NCBI GenBank assembly: GCA_963790085.1
Contig: CAWBNH010000006.1
Span: 1-64,000, forward strand
Origin: CAXMST01 sp963790085
GTDB taxonomy: Bacteria > Actinomycetota > Thermoleophilia > Solirubrobacterales > 70-9
Direction: 5' to 3'
DNA length: 64,000 nt
Position numbers and translations under genes: made by a program. The notes beneath the pieces are model-generated. The model was not told the DNA's origin. It worked only from the letters and a program-made list of their open reading frames with translations, and did not search any database. Below, piece by piece: positions 15,634 to 24,064 of the stretch; within the stretch, counting starts at the first letter, position 1, and each line of letters starts with the position of its first letter.

Positions 15634-16538
15634 GCCTCAGCGGCAGCCGGCGGGGCCGAGTAGTCCGCGGGGCCCGAGCGCGTCCGATGCGCCGCGAGGA
15701 CGAGCGCCCCGAGGCCGAAGACGACCGCCGCCAACCAGGCGATCGCACCGAGCACCGGCGCCAAGGCGATCAGCCGCAGAACCGCCAAGCCGGCCAGAAA
15801 GCAGACGAAGCGATCACGGTCCCCGGCGAGGATCCGGCGACCGAGGGCCCAGGCGGCGGTCACGTAGGCCACCGCGGCGAGGGGTAGGAGCGCCAGGAAC
15901 ACGGCGACGGCCAGCGGTAGCCCGACCAGGGTCAGCGCTGCGGCCACGCCGATCACGGGAAGCGCTACAAACGAGCCGATCCCCATCGCCACGACCAGGC
16001 CGGTCTCCTCGCGGGCAACTCGGAAGGTGGCGTCGGCGGCCCGCGGCGCAAAGGCGATCAAGAGGATGCCGAGCACCAGCGAGGAGGCGGTGAACGCGAT
16101 CCAGAGCGCGATCCCGCCGATGATCGGCAGGGCGCCCGTGAAGTCGTCCCACCCCGCGTTCCAGCCCTCGTCGCGGATCTCGCCGGCGACGGTCGCCGCG
16201 CTCGCAACCTCGGGCGTCTCGTCCCCGTAGACGACGTCGCCACCGACCTCTGAGCCCGGCAGTAGACGGGTCGGCCCCGTAAGCACGACCAGGTCGCCCT
16301 CGACCGTCCCGGCAACCGTCGTCCGCCCCGAGACCACGATCGCGTCCCCGGTGACGACGCCGTCGATCCGGGTGTCAGCGTCGAGAACGAAGAGACCATC
16401 GGCAACCTCGCCCTCGGGCACCACCGCCTGGCCGGCGATCACGATCAGCGGATCCTCCCCCGAGGCGGCCGCCGTTCCAGGGAGCGCCAGCAGGAGCGCT
16501 GTCACCACCGCGAGCGCCGCGAACATACTCAAACGCAT
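15627..16538 (-). CDS. Bactofilin-like polymer domain fused to membrane helices
   Basis: This 303-residue protein has a signal segment (FAALAVVTALLLALPGTAAA). A beta-solenoid-like region of short repeats follows at about residues 32-115 (DADTRIDGVVTGDAIVVSGRTTVAGTVEGDLVVLTG, GSEVGGDVVYG), typical of bactofilin/DUF-type polymer domains. Four or more membrane helices come after residue 135. Such proteins are exported, with the beta-repeat region on the outer face, and may organise membrane or wall sites. The ATG at 16538 begins the signal segment; the upstream extension looks non-coding. The C-terminus is Ala/Pro-rich. Confidence 0.75.
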   Translation of the reverse strand: MRLSMFAALAVVTALLLALPGTAAASGEDPLIVIAGQAVVPEGEVADGLFVLDADTRIDGVVTGDAIVVSGRTTVAGTVEGDLVVLTGPTRLLPGSEVGGDVVYGDETPEVASAATVAGEIRDEGWNAGWDDFTGALPIIGGIALWIAFTASSLVLGILLIAFAPRAADATFRVAREETGLVVAMGIGSFVALPVIGVAAALTLVGLPLAVAVFLALLPLAAVAYVTAAWALGRRILAGDRDRFVCFLAGLAVLRLIALAPVLGAIAWLAAVVFGLGALVLAAHRTRSGPADYSAPPAAAEAG

Positions 16539-16623
16539 CCGGCCACGATTCTTCCACACCCGCCGGGCCACGTAGCGCCCCGCCGCCGAGCGCCCGCTGC
16601 CCCCCACAGCGCGGTGAACGGGC

Positions 16624-19068
16624 TCAGCGACCGCCGTCGAAGCTGATCACCTGCTGGATCCCGTTCGGGCGGTTGGTGTAGGCCATCGTCGTCAGGTTGA
16701 TCGGCGCGAAGGTGATGTCCTCCGCGGTCGCGTCGGCCCGCCAGGCGGCCGGGTCCGGGCTGCCCTGATCGACCTCGAGCTGCTCGCCTGCCTTGGCGAT
16801 CGCCGCCCAGACGGCGTCCTGGCACTTCTCCAGGTCACCCTTGCCGCAGTACGCGATCCTGAACGGCGCCTTGTTCTTCATTCCCAGCAGGGTCCGGATA
16901 TCGCGGTCGAAGTACTGGTACCAGCCGCTGAACTGGCCGCCGGGGGGCGCATCGAAGCGCGAGAACAGCGAGTTGAGCTCGTCGAGCTGGCCCTTGATCC
17001 GCGGCTCCATGAACGCGTCGGCGATCCGGCTCCAGGAGCCGTCGATGATCGCTGCGCCGGGGTTGTCGATCTCGCCGTTGCCATCGACATCGAGGCGGTT
17101 GCCCCCCTCCTGTCGCCACTTGACCAGCAGCGCCAGCATCTGCTCCGCCTGGGCGTTGGGGGCGGGGGCACCGGCGAGCAGCTTCTCGAGCAGCGGCACC
17201 GTGTCGATCGCGCGGATGTCCTGGGTCGCAGCCGCGTTCATCGCCGAGGCGACCTCGGGCAGATCCCAGGTGCCGTCCCCCTTCAGCTGCTTCAGGTTCC
17301 GGTCCAGCAGATCAGCGCGGGCGACGCTCCCGGAGCGGCCCCACTGATCGTCGGCGGCACCGAAGCCGTTGGCGACGGTCTGGTTCCAGTTCGTCATCGT
17401 CCCATCGCTCGGGTTCTTGCCGTGCGGATGGTCATTCCGCTTCAGAAAGCCCTTCCAGTCCCATTTGCCGTTGCCCTTGGTCAGCAGGCCGGGGTCGACG
17501 CTCTTCGGCCGGATCGGCAGGCGCCCGCTCGTGAACAACGCGTTGTCGGTGTCGTCCATGTAGAACGAGTTGAAAGTCTGCGGCGTCTTGTTCGCGGCCT
17601 TGTAGAAGCTCTTCGGGTCCTTGACGGCGCCGGTCGAGAGCTTGCGGAAGAAGAGCTGGTCGCGAACGTCGCGGCCGTAGCTCGAGCGCTTCTGAGCGAT
17701 CGCGACCTTCTTGCCGTCGACGGTGGCATAGCCGGTGACCGAGCCGTACTTGGTAGTCAGGAACTTGGCAGGCTCGCCACCCAGGGTGCCGGCGTTGAAG
17801 TTCCGCATGTCCTTGCACTTGCCCTTGTAGCGGTACTTCTCGTCCGAGCCGCCGCAGAGCGTCAGCGCGTACTCATCGATGATGTCGGCGCTCGCCGAGG
17901 TCAGGGTCACGGCGAAGTCCTCGCCGCGGCCGATCAGCAGGTAGCCCGGGAACGGCGCCGAGGTGACGCCGCGCCACTGCATCTTGCCCGCGTGCATGTC
18001 GATCTCGTAGGTGAAGCCGGGGTAGAAGTAGCCGATCTGCGGGCCACCGACCATCAGCGGGTTGCCCGTGTTCGAGCTGTCGGCGTTGATCTGCAGCGTG
18101 TTCGATGCAGGCCCCGCCTCGACGTCGGCGCGCTCGGCAATCGCCCGGGTCGGGGTCGGCGAGGTCCGCTCATAGCTGTCGTGGTCGATGATCACGTTCC
18201 CCTTCGGGCTCTTCGGGATCGACCCGTACGGGAACTTACGATCGATCGTGCTCGGGGTGGCGCGGTTGCGGAACTGGCGCAGGTCGTTGAATATCTTCAT
18301 CGCCTTCGAGTCGCTGTTGGTGTCCTGCAGGCCGGAGAGGAACTCCGTGCGCCGCGCCTCGTCGCCACCGCCCTCGCCGAGGAACTGGCCCTTGAGCGCG
18401 TTCACCGCGTAGACGTCGTTGTGAGTCCAGGGCTCGGTGCCGGGGCTGTTTGCCTCCAGGTACGCGTTGATGCCCTCGACGAACTCGTGAATGTCGTCGT
18501 GGACCTTGCGGCCCTGCTTGGTCCCCTCCAGCACCTCGGTCTGCTTCGCGATCTCCCGCTCGGTGCGCTTCGAGGGCACGAACTGCGTCAGGCTGGTCAG
18601 GACGCCAAGCGCGCTGACGTTCGGCATGTCGATCGCCGCAACCCTGGATGCCCAGCGCGCCTGCTCGAGCAGCAGGCCCCGATCCTCGGCGAGCAGCCAG
18701 CCCGAGGCCCAGACGCCGTCAGCCATCGTCTTCGCCGTCACGTGCGGGACGTTGAACCGGTCGCGAAGGATGGTCACGTTCGCCCGCGGAACCGACTCCT
18801 CGACGGCGGGACCGTCCGGCCCGACACCGAACAGCTCCGACTTGAACTTGTCGTCGAAGTCGGCGCTGGTCACCTGGTCGAAGAGCGGCGTCAGCGCGTC
18901 GTACATGTTCGCCTGCTCGTCGGCGCCGGCCGGGATCGGAAGCCCGCCGTACTGGCCCGACGGAACGATGTTCCGCGCGATCTCGGCGTAGTCCTTCGCC
19001 TGCGCGCCGGAGGCCCCCACCGCGGCTCCAAGCGAAATTGCCGCAACGATTCCAAGCAAGCGCTTCAA
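16624..19068 (-). CDS. Penicillin acylase (Ntn-hydrolase S45) family protein, secreted
   Basis: This 814-residue precursor has a signal peptide (LLGIVAAISLGAAVGASGAQA). The acylase alpha segment has VTILRDRFNVPHVTA at ~98-112 and LLAEDRGLLLEQAR. The autocatalytic junction is at Gly-Pro-Ala-Ser322-Asn, with Ser322 the expected N-terminal nucleophile. Beta-chain motifs such as NPLMVGGPQ, GYLLIGRGEDFAVTLT and TMTNWNQTVANGF follow. Members cleave amide side chains (beta-lactams, N-acyl homoserine lactones, others); the substrate is unknown here. A TTG start is chosen: GAGGAG lies 5 nt upstream and the signal peptide begins exactly there. Glycerate kinase lies 58 bp upstream in the same direction. 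Confidence 0.9.
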   Translation of the reverse strand: MKRLLGIVAAISLGAAVGASGAQAKDYAEIARNIVPSGQYGGLPIPAGADEQANMYDALTPLFDQVTSADFDDKFKSELFGVGPDGPAVEESVPRANVTILRDRFNVPHVTAKTMADGVWASGWLLAEDRGLLLEQARWASRVAAIDMPNVSALGVLTSLTQFVPSKRTEREIAKQTEVLEGTKQGRKVHDDIHEFVEGINAYLEANSPGTEPWTHNDVYAVNALKGQFLGEGGGDEARRTEFLSGLQDTNSDSKAMKIFNDLRQFRNRATPSTIDRKFPYGSIPKSPKGNVIIDHDSYERTSPTPTRAIAERADVEAGPASNTLQINADSSNTGNPLMVGGPQIGYFYPGFTYEIDMHAGKMQWRGVTSAPFPGYLLIGRGEDFAVTLTSASADIIDEYALTLCGGSDEKYRYKGKCKDMRNFNAGTLGGEPAKFLTTKYGSVTGYATVDGKKVAIAQKRSSYGRDVRDQLFFRKLSTGAVKDPKSFYKAANKTPQTFNSFYMDDTDNALFTSGRLPIRPKSVDPGLLTKGNGKWDWKGFLKRNDHPHGKNPSDGTMTNWNQTVANGFGAADDQWGRSGSVARADLLDRNLKQLKGDGTWDLPEVASAMNAAATQDIRAIDTVPLLEKLLAGAPAPNAQAEQMLALLVKWRQEGGNRLDVDGNGEIDNPGAAIIDGSWSRIADAFMEPRIKGQLDELNSLFSRFDAPPGGQFSGWYQYFDRDIRTLLGMKNKAPFRIAYCGKGDLEKCQDAVWAAIAKAGEQLEVDQGSPDPAAWRADATAEDITFAPINLTTMAYTNRPNGIQQVISFDGGR

Positions 19069-19126
19069 CGTCTCTCCTCTTCCTGGTCCCCCGCCAACCG
19101 CGCTAACCATACGGCAACGCGCGAGC

Positions 19127-20071
19127 TCAAGTCGGCCGTCGCGCGATCGCCGTCGCAGCGGCGGCGATCGAGTCCGCCCTCCCGGCCTCGGTGATCGTCG
19201 CGAAGCGCTCGCGCAGTGCCCCGTCCAGGCGATCCAGTCCAACGATCGCGTGGCAGGGCCTGCCCGCGGCCGCGGCGCGCGAGGCGATCTCGCCGACCGC
19301 CTTGCCGGCCATCGAGCTCTCGTCCAGGCATCCCTCACCGGTGATCACCGCGTCCGCCGCGCCGAGCCGCCGATCGAAATCGACGGCCGCGAGAACATGG
19401 CGGGCGCCGGGGACGAGCCGTGCGCCGTGCGCCCAGAGCCCGCCGGCGAGGCCGCCGGCGGCACCGGTGAACGGAAGCCGCGAGGGATCGTGGGGCAGCT
19501 CCGCAGCGATCGCTCCGAGCCGCACCGCCAGCTCAGCCAGCTCCCCCTCCCCCGCTCCCTTCTGGGGCGCGTAGCGAAGCGCGCCGGCAAACGCATCCGA
19601 GACGTCGCAGAGGCAGAGCAGCTCGGCCGTCGCAGGGTCGAAGCGGGCCAACGCGCCGAGTCCCGCATCGGTTGTTGCGCTGCCGCCACAGGCGACCAGA
19701 ACCCGCTTCGCACCGGCGCTGATCGCCGCGGCGATCAGCTCACCGGTGCCCTCGCTGCTCGCCTCCAGCGGCCGCAGCGGACGCCCGGCGAGTCGCGCCA
19801 GACCGGACGCCTCGGCCACCTCGACCACCGCCTCCTCCCCGTCGCCGAGCAAGGCGAAGCGGGCGCGGATCGGCTCGCCGAGCGCGTCGTGGGCGTCGGT
19901 CTCGACCCAGCGACCCCCGGTAGCCTCGAGCAGCACCTCGGCGGTCCCGTCGCCACCGTCGGCAACGGGGCAGCGATCCGCATTGGGCCCCAGGGCAGCG
20001 CAGATCGCATCGGCGACCTCTGCTGCCGAGTAGGTCCCCTTGAACTTGTCGGGCGCGACCAGGGTCATCAT
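19127..20071 (-). CDS. Glycerate kinase (GlxK/GarK family)
   Basis: This 314-residue protein begins TLVAPDKFKGTYSAAEVADAI, the family's N-terminal signature. PVADGGDGTAEVL, the nucleotide loop ACGGSATTDAGLGAL, PFTGAAGGLAGGL and the late VITGEGCLDESSMAGKAVGEIA follow. It phosphorylates glycerate to 2- or 3-phosphoglycerate in the cytoplasm. Starts at 20083, 20071 or 20068 are all possible; 20071 gives the usual N-terminus. It is divergent from the EamA gene 82 bp away and upstream of the acylase gene; a metabolic link with either is not evident. Confidence 0.9.
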   Translation of the reverse strand: MMTLVAPDKFKGTYSAAEVADAICAALGPNADRCPVADGGDGTAEVLLEATGGRWVETDAHDALGEPIRARFALLGDGEEAVVEVAEASGLARLAGRPLRPLEASSEGTGELIAAAISAGAKRVLVACGGSATTDAGLGALARFDPATAELLCLCDVSDAFAGALRYAPQKGAGEGELAELAVRLGAIAAELPHDPSRLPFTGAAGGLAGGLWAHGARLVPGARHVLAAVDFDRRLGAADAVITGEGCLDESSMAGKAVGEIASRAAAAGRPCHAIVGLDRLDGALRERFATITEAGRADSIAAAATAIARRPT

Positions 20072-20152
20072 CCGCGGGATCATGATTGCGCCAATGCAGC
20101 CGCGAGCCCGCCGAAGCCCCAGCCGCCGGCCCTCTCCCGGGCGGGCCGGCGG

Positions 20153-21010
20153 ATGAGCGGCGAGCGGCTCGGCGCCGCGGGCCTGGTGATGGTCGGCGTC
20201 GTCTCGGTCCAACTCGGGGCCGCCGTCGCGACGACGGTCTTCGACGAGCTCGGCCCGGGCGGCGCGGTCTTTCTCCGCACCCTGTTCGCCGCCGCAGTGC
20301 TGCTGGCGATCTGGCGTCCGGTTCGCGGCTCCCTCGAGGGAGCGACCTTGCGCGACGTGCTCCTCTTCGGCTTCGTCCTGGCGGCGATGAACTGCTTCTT
20401 CTTCCTCGCGCTCGACCGGCTGCCGCTGGGAATCGCGGTGACCCTCGAGTTCACGGGACCGCTCGCGGTCGCGATCGGGACCTCACGGCGCCCACTCGAC
20501 CTGCTCTGGACGGCGCTTGCGGCGGCCGGCATCCTGCTGCTCGCGCCCGACATCGGCGACGGCCTCTCGGCGGCGGGCGTGATCTTCGCGCTCACCGCCG
20601 GCGGCTTCTGGGGCGCCTACATCCTGCTTTCGTCGCGGGTCGGCCGCGGGCCGGCCGGCCGCGCCGGATTGGCGGTGGCGATGGGATTCGCCACGATCCT
20701 CCTGCTCCCGATCGGGATCGCAGACGGTGGCAGTGAGCTGCTCGAACCGAGGCTCGTCGCGATCGGCGTCGTGATCGCGATGCTCAGCTCGGCAATCCCC
20801 TACCTGGTCGAGATGGAGGCGCTGAGGCGCCTGCCGGCGGGGACGTTCGGCGTCCTGCTCAGCATGGAGCCGGCGTTTGCCGCGCTGGTCGGGCTGATCG
20901 CGCTCGATCAGTCGCTGCTCGACCGCGAGTTGGCTGCGATCGCGCTGATCGTGCTCGCCAGCGCCGGCGCGCTCAGCACAGAGCCGGCGGTCGAGGCGGC
21001 GGAGGCCTGA
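20153..21010 (+). CDS. EamA/DMT-family transporter (RhtA-like)
   Basis: This 285-residue protein has ten hydrophobic helices arranged as two EamA repeats. The first covers about residues 5-130 (GLVMVGVVSVQLGAAVATTVF, FVLAAMNCFFFLALDRLPLGIAVTLEFTGPLAVAI). The second covers about 145-275 (FALTAGGFWGAYILLS, IPYLVEMEALRRLPAGTFGVLLSMEPAFAALVGLI). The sequence resembles threonine/homoserine exporters of the RhtA type, so efflux of amino acids or related metabolites is likely, but the substrate is unproved. The ATG at 20153 follows a GGCGG-rich stretch without clear Shine-Dalgarno. Confidence 0.9.
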   Translation: MSGERLGAAGLVMVGVVSVQLGAAVATTVFDELGPGGAVFLRTLFAAAVLLAIWRPVRGSLEGATLRDVLLFGFVLAAMNCFFFLALDRLPLGIAVTLEFTGPLAVAIGTSRRPLDLLWTALAAAGILLLAPDIGDGLSAAGVIFALTAGGFWGAYILLSSRVGRGPAGRAGLAVAMGFATILLLPIGIADGGSELLEPRLVAIGVVIAMLSSAIPYLVEMEALRRLPAGTFGVLLSMEPAFAALVGLIALDQSLLDRELAAIALIVLASAGALSTEPAVEAAEA

Positions 21011-21115
21011 GCGCCGGCGCCGACGACGCTCGGCTGCCGGTGAGCTGTTCGGGGGTCGATCACCCACCAAAGGGTTCACTCGAACCGGTTGGCGGGGGCT
21101 TGCGGCGCCGCTGGG

Positions 21116-22015
21116 CTAGCGGTCGAGCAGCTTCAGCAGCTCCGGCACGATCACCTCGTAGGCGTCCTCCTGCAGGTAGTGACCGGCGTCCTCGATCCGG
21201 GTCACGTCCGCGTCGGGGAAGGTACCGAGCCAGAGGCGGTCGAGGACCTCGGGGGTGAAGGCGATGTCCTTCATCGCCCAGCAGATCGATACCGGCCGGT
21301 CGGCGAGCGCGCCGAGTCCGGCCTCGATCTCCGCGAGCAGGTCGGAGACATCCCCCTCGGGCCCGGCCGGGATCTGCCGCGGGAAGACGAGCACCGGCGT
21401 CCGGCTCGACCAACTCGGATGGGGAGCCAGATAGGCCTGCTTGACCTGTCTGGTCAGCCGCTCGGGCTTGGTCACGCCTGCGCGGAACAGGAAGACGCGC
21501 TTGAACATGTTCAGGCCCTTGACCATCACCTCGCCGACCACCGGCGTGCGGAACGCGACCAGCGGCGCCGGCAGCTTCACCTTCTCCGGCGGGCGGTGGG
21601 CGAACGTGTTGAGAATCATCAGCGAGCGGATCCGCTCCGGGTGACGGGTCGCCCAGCCGAGCCCGATCGGCCCGCCCCAGTCCTGGACGACCGGGGTCGC
21701 CTCGGCGAGGTCGAGCGATTCGAGCAGGGCGTCGGCGCGCTCGACGTGGCGGGCGATCGTGTAGAGCGCCTCGTCGTCGGGCTTCTCGGAGCGGCCGAAC
21801 CCGAGGTGATCGATCGCGATCGCGCGATGGCCCGCCTCGGTCAGCGGCCCGATGAAGTTGCGATAGAGATAGGACCAGGTCGGGTTGCCGTGGACCATCA
21901 CAACCGGCCTGCCGTCGCGCGGGCCCTCGTCCACGTAGTGCATGCGGCCGTCGGCGGAGTCGAACCACCTCGGCTCGTAGGGCCAGCTTCCGCCGAAGCT
22001 CCAGTCGGTGCTCAT
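21116..22015 (-). CDS. Haloalkane-dehalogenase-like alpha/beta hydrolase
   Basis: This 299-residue alpha/beta hydrolase has the oxyanion loop HGNPTWSYLYR (Asn44) and nucleophile elbow VVQDWGGPIG with Asp112 rather than Ser. Trp113 follows it directly, the candidate acid is Asp250 and the catalytic His is His279 (AGHYLQED). Asp nucleophile plus Asn and Trp as halide-stabilising residues is the diagnostic haloalkane dehalogenase set; a related epoxide hydrolase would lack this Asn/Trp pair. It would cleave carbon-halogen bonds in the cytoplasm to give alcohols. GAGGAGG precedes the ATG at 22015. The small Cys-rich gene lies 22 bp upstream in the same direction. Confidence 0.85.
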   Translation of the reverse strand: MSTDWSFGGSWPYEPRWFDSADGRMHYVDEGPRDGRPVVMVHGNPTWSYLYRNFIGPLTEAGHRAIAIDHLGFGRSEKPDDEALYTIARHVERADALLESLDLAEATPVVQDWGGPIGLGWATRHPERIRSLMILNTFAHRPPEKVKLPAPLVAFRTPVVGEVMVKGLNMFKRVFLFRAGVTKPERLTRQVKQAYLAPHPSWSSRTPVLVFPRQIPAGPEGDVSDLLAEIEAGLGALADRPVSICWAMKDIAFTPEVLDRLWLGTFPDADVTRIEDAGHYLQEDAYEVIVPELLKLLDR

Positions 22016-22037
22016 CGGATCCTCCTCTCTCGGGGGC

Positions 22038-22229
22038 TCACGAGCCGCTCCCCTCGGGCGCGACCCGCGGCTCGAAGCCGGGGCACGAGCGGACCGGGAG
22101 CGACGGGTACTTCGGAAAGCCGGGATCGGTGCTGGAGAGCCGGCAGAGGGAGTAGCGCGCGCCTCGCCTGGTGCCGACCAGTCGCTGGTGGGCACAGGCG
22201 TCGCAGAGCCCGGCCGAAGGTGCATGCAA
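22038..22229 (-). CDS. Small Cys-containing conserved protein
   Basis: This 63-residue protein has CDAC at residues 9-12, then the pattern HQRLV..RGARYSLC and DPGFPKYPSLPVRSCPGFEP with two more cysteines. I recognise this pattern as a small conserved actinobacterial protein, probably with four Cys binding one zinc, but know no function. The likely start is TTG 22229, with TACACT ending 9 nt upstream. It is co-directional with the dehalogenase-like gene and divergent from the ABC exporter operon only 65 bp away. Confidence 0.65.
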   Translation of the reverse strand: MHAPSAGLCDACAHQRLVGTRRGARYSLCRLSSTDPGFPKYPSLPVRSCPGFEPRVAPEGSGS

Positions 22230-22238
22230 AGCGGCCCA

Positions 22239-22244
22239 AGTGTA
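22239..22244 (-). promoter_or_regulatory. -10-like hexamer for the small Cys gene / dehalogenase unit
   Basis: TACACT on the minus strand ends 9 nt before the TTG at 22229, within the short divergent promoter region. Confidence 0.35.
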
Positions 22245-22264
22245 GTTCCCGCCGGGCGGCCGAC

Positions 22265-22287
22265 CCTACTTTACTTTGTATAGTTAC
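22265..22287 (+). promoter_or_regulatory. AT-rich promoter/operator candidate for the ABC exporter operon
   Basis: A rare AT-rich island in GC-rich DNA contains TTACTTTGTATAGTTAC (22271-22287). TATAGT (22279-22284) ends 10 nt before the ATG at 22295. The near-symmetric ACT...AGT halves could be an operator for a drug-responsive repressor. No regulator gene is adjacent. Confidence 0.4.
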
Positions 22288-22294
22288 GGCCTCG

Positions 22295-24064
22295 ATGACC
22301 ACCTTCCGACGCCTGCTCTCCTTTCTTCGCCCCTACCGCCGGGGCGTGATCGGCTCGCTCGTACTCGCCTGGGCCGCGATGGGAATCACGGTGCTGATCC
22401 CATGGCTGATCGGCACCGCGGTCGATGCGATCACCGCCGGTGAGCGGGCCGACCTGCTGCCCCTGGCGGCGGCCGTCGTCGGCGCCGGAATCCTCCGACT
22501 GATCCTCACCGTCACCCGCCGGGTGATCGCCGGCAAGGTCTCGCTCGCCGTCGAGTTCGACCTGCGCTCGAGCATCTACCGCCACCTGCAGGCGCTCGAG
22601 CTCGGCTTCTTCGATGGGCAGCAGACCGGCCAGCTGATGTCGAGGGCCACCGTCGACCTGCAGTCGATCCGCTTCTTCCTCGGCTACGGCCTGATCTTCC
22701 TCACCCAGAACTTCCTGACGATCACGCTGGCCGGCATCGTGATGATCATCGTGCAGCCGACGCTGGCGCTGCTGGCGCTGGCGCCGGTGCCGATCGTCGT
22801 CTGGACCGCGTCGCGCTACAACCGGCGGTCGCGGCCGGCGCTGCAGGAGGTCCAGCAGCGGATCGCCGAGCTGACCGCCGAGGCCGAGGAGTCGGTGTCC
22901 GGCGTCCGGGTGGTGAAGGCGTTCGCGCGGGAGGAGCACATGCTGCGCCGCTTCCGCCACTCGGTCAACCGCGTCTTCGACCAGAACGTCTACTCGACCC
23001 GGCTGCGCGCCTTCTACAACCCGCTGATCGGCTTTCTGCCGAGCTTCGGGCTCGCGGTCGTGCTGCTGGTCGGCGGCAACCAGGTGATCAACGGCAGCCT
23101 GACGCTGGGCGAGTTCACCGCCTTCTACACCTATGTCGTGATGCTGACCGGGCCGATGCGGACCCTGGGAATCGCGCTCGGCATGTCGCAGCGGGCGATC
23201 GCCTCGGGAAACAGGCTGTTCGAGGTCCTCGACCGCGAGCCGACGATCAGCTCGGCCCCCGGGGCACCGCCACTGCCGGCCGGCGGCGGCAGGGTCGAGA
23301 TCGAGGATGTCTCGCTCCAGTACGAGGGCGCCGAGGATGCGCTCAGCGGCATCGACCTCGATGTTGGCGCGGGCCGGGTGATTGCGCTGGTCGGACCGAG
23401 CGGCTCGGGCAAGACGAGCCTGGTCGCGCTCCTCGCCCGGCTCTACGACCCGACCGGGGGCAGCGTCCGGATCGACGGTGCCGACCTGCGCGACGTCGAT
23501 CTCGAGTCGCTTCGCGCCGAGATCGCCTTCGTCGCCGACGACAGCTTCCTGTTCAGCGCGACGGTCGCCGACAACATCGCCTACGCGGACCCGTCCGCAA
23601 CCGCCGATCAGATCGAGCGCGCCGCCCGGCGCGCGCAGGCACACGACTTCATCGAGCGTCTCCCCGACGGCTACGCGACGCTGGTCGGCGAGCGCGGCCT
23701 GACGCTCTCCGGTGGACAGCGGCAGCGGATCGCGATCGCAAGGGCGCTGCTGGCCGACCCGCGGATCCTGATCCTCGACGACGCCACGTCCTCGGTCGAC
23801 GCGCAGACCGAGGCCGAGATCAAGCGCGGGCTGCGAGAGGCTCTCAGCAACCGGACGACGTTCATCGTCGCCCACCGGCTATCGACGATCTCGCTCGCCG
23901 ACGAGGTCGTCGTCATGGATGCGGGCCGGGTCGTCGATCGTGGCACGCACGAGGAGCTGCTCGACCGCTGCGAGCTCTACCGCGAGATCGCCGATCATGG
24001 ATTCGCCGACACCACCTTCCTGCAGCGCGACCTCGAGGAGCGCGAGGAGGTGGCGAAGCTGTGA
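22295..24064 (+). CDS. ABC exporter half-transporter, degenerate ATP-site subunit
   Basis: This 589-residue protein has six transmembrane helices (about residues 15-320), then a nucleotide-binding domain. The domain has Walker A GPSGSGKTS near 367, signature LSGGQRQRIA near 470, Walker B ILILDDATS near 490 and H-switch IVAHRLSTI. The residue after Walker B is Asp instead of the catalytic Glu, and the Q-loop reads VADDSFLFS without Gln. These are marks of the non-catalytic half of heterodimeric multidrug or lipid exporters. Its partner overlaps it by 4 bp (GTGA). It should form an inner-membrane heterodimer with that partner. Confidence 0.92.
   Translation: MTTFRRLLSFLRPYRRGVIGSLVLAWAAMGITVLIPWLIGTAVDAITAGERADLLPLAAAVVGAGILRLILTVTRRVIAGKVSLAVEFDLRSSIYRHLQALELGFFDGQQTGQLMSRATVDLQSIRFFLGYGLIFLTQNFLTITLAGIVMIIVQPTLALLALAPVPIVVWTASRYNRRSRPALQEVQQRIAELTAEAEESVSGVRVVKAFAREEHMLRRFRHSVNRVFDQNVYSTRLRAFYNPLIGFLPSFGLAVVLLVGGNQVINGSLTLGEFTAFYTYVVMLTGPMRTLGIALGMSQRAIASGNRLFEVLDREPTISSAPGAPPLPAGGGRVEIEDVSLQYEGAEDALSGIDLDVGAGRVIALVGPSGSGKTSLVALLARLYDPTGGSVRIDGADLRDVDLESLRAEIAFVADDSFLFSATVADNIAYADPSATADQIERAARRAQAHDFIERLPDGYATLVGERGLTLSGGQRQRIAIARALLADPRILILDDATSSVDAQTEAEIKRGLREALSNRTTFIVAHRLSTISLADEVVVMDAGRVVDRGTHEELLDRCELYREIADHGFADTTFLQRDLEEREEVAKL

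Noticed and set aside
17422..19194. Open frame of 590 codons on the plus strand
   Set aside because: Antisense to the acylase gene, which has a signal peptide and clear motifs.
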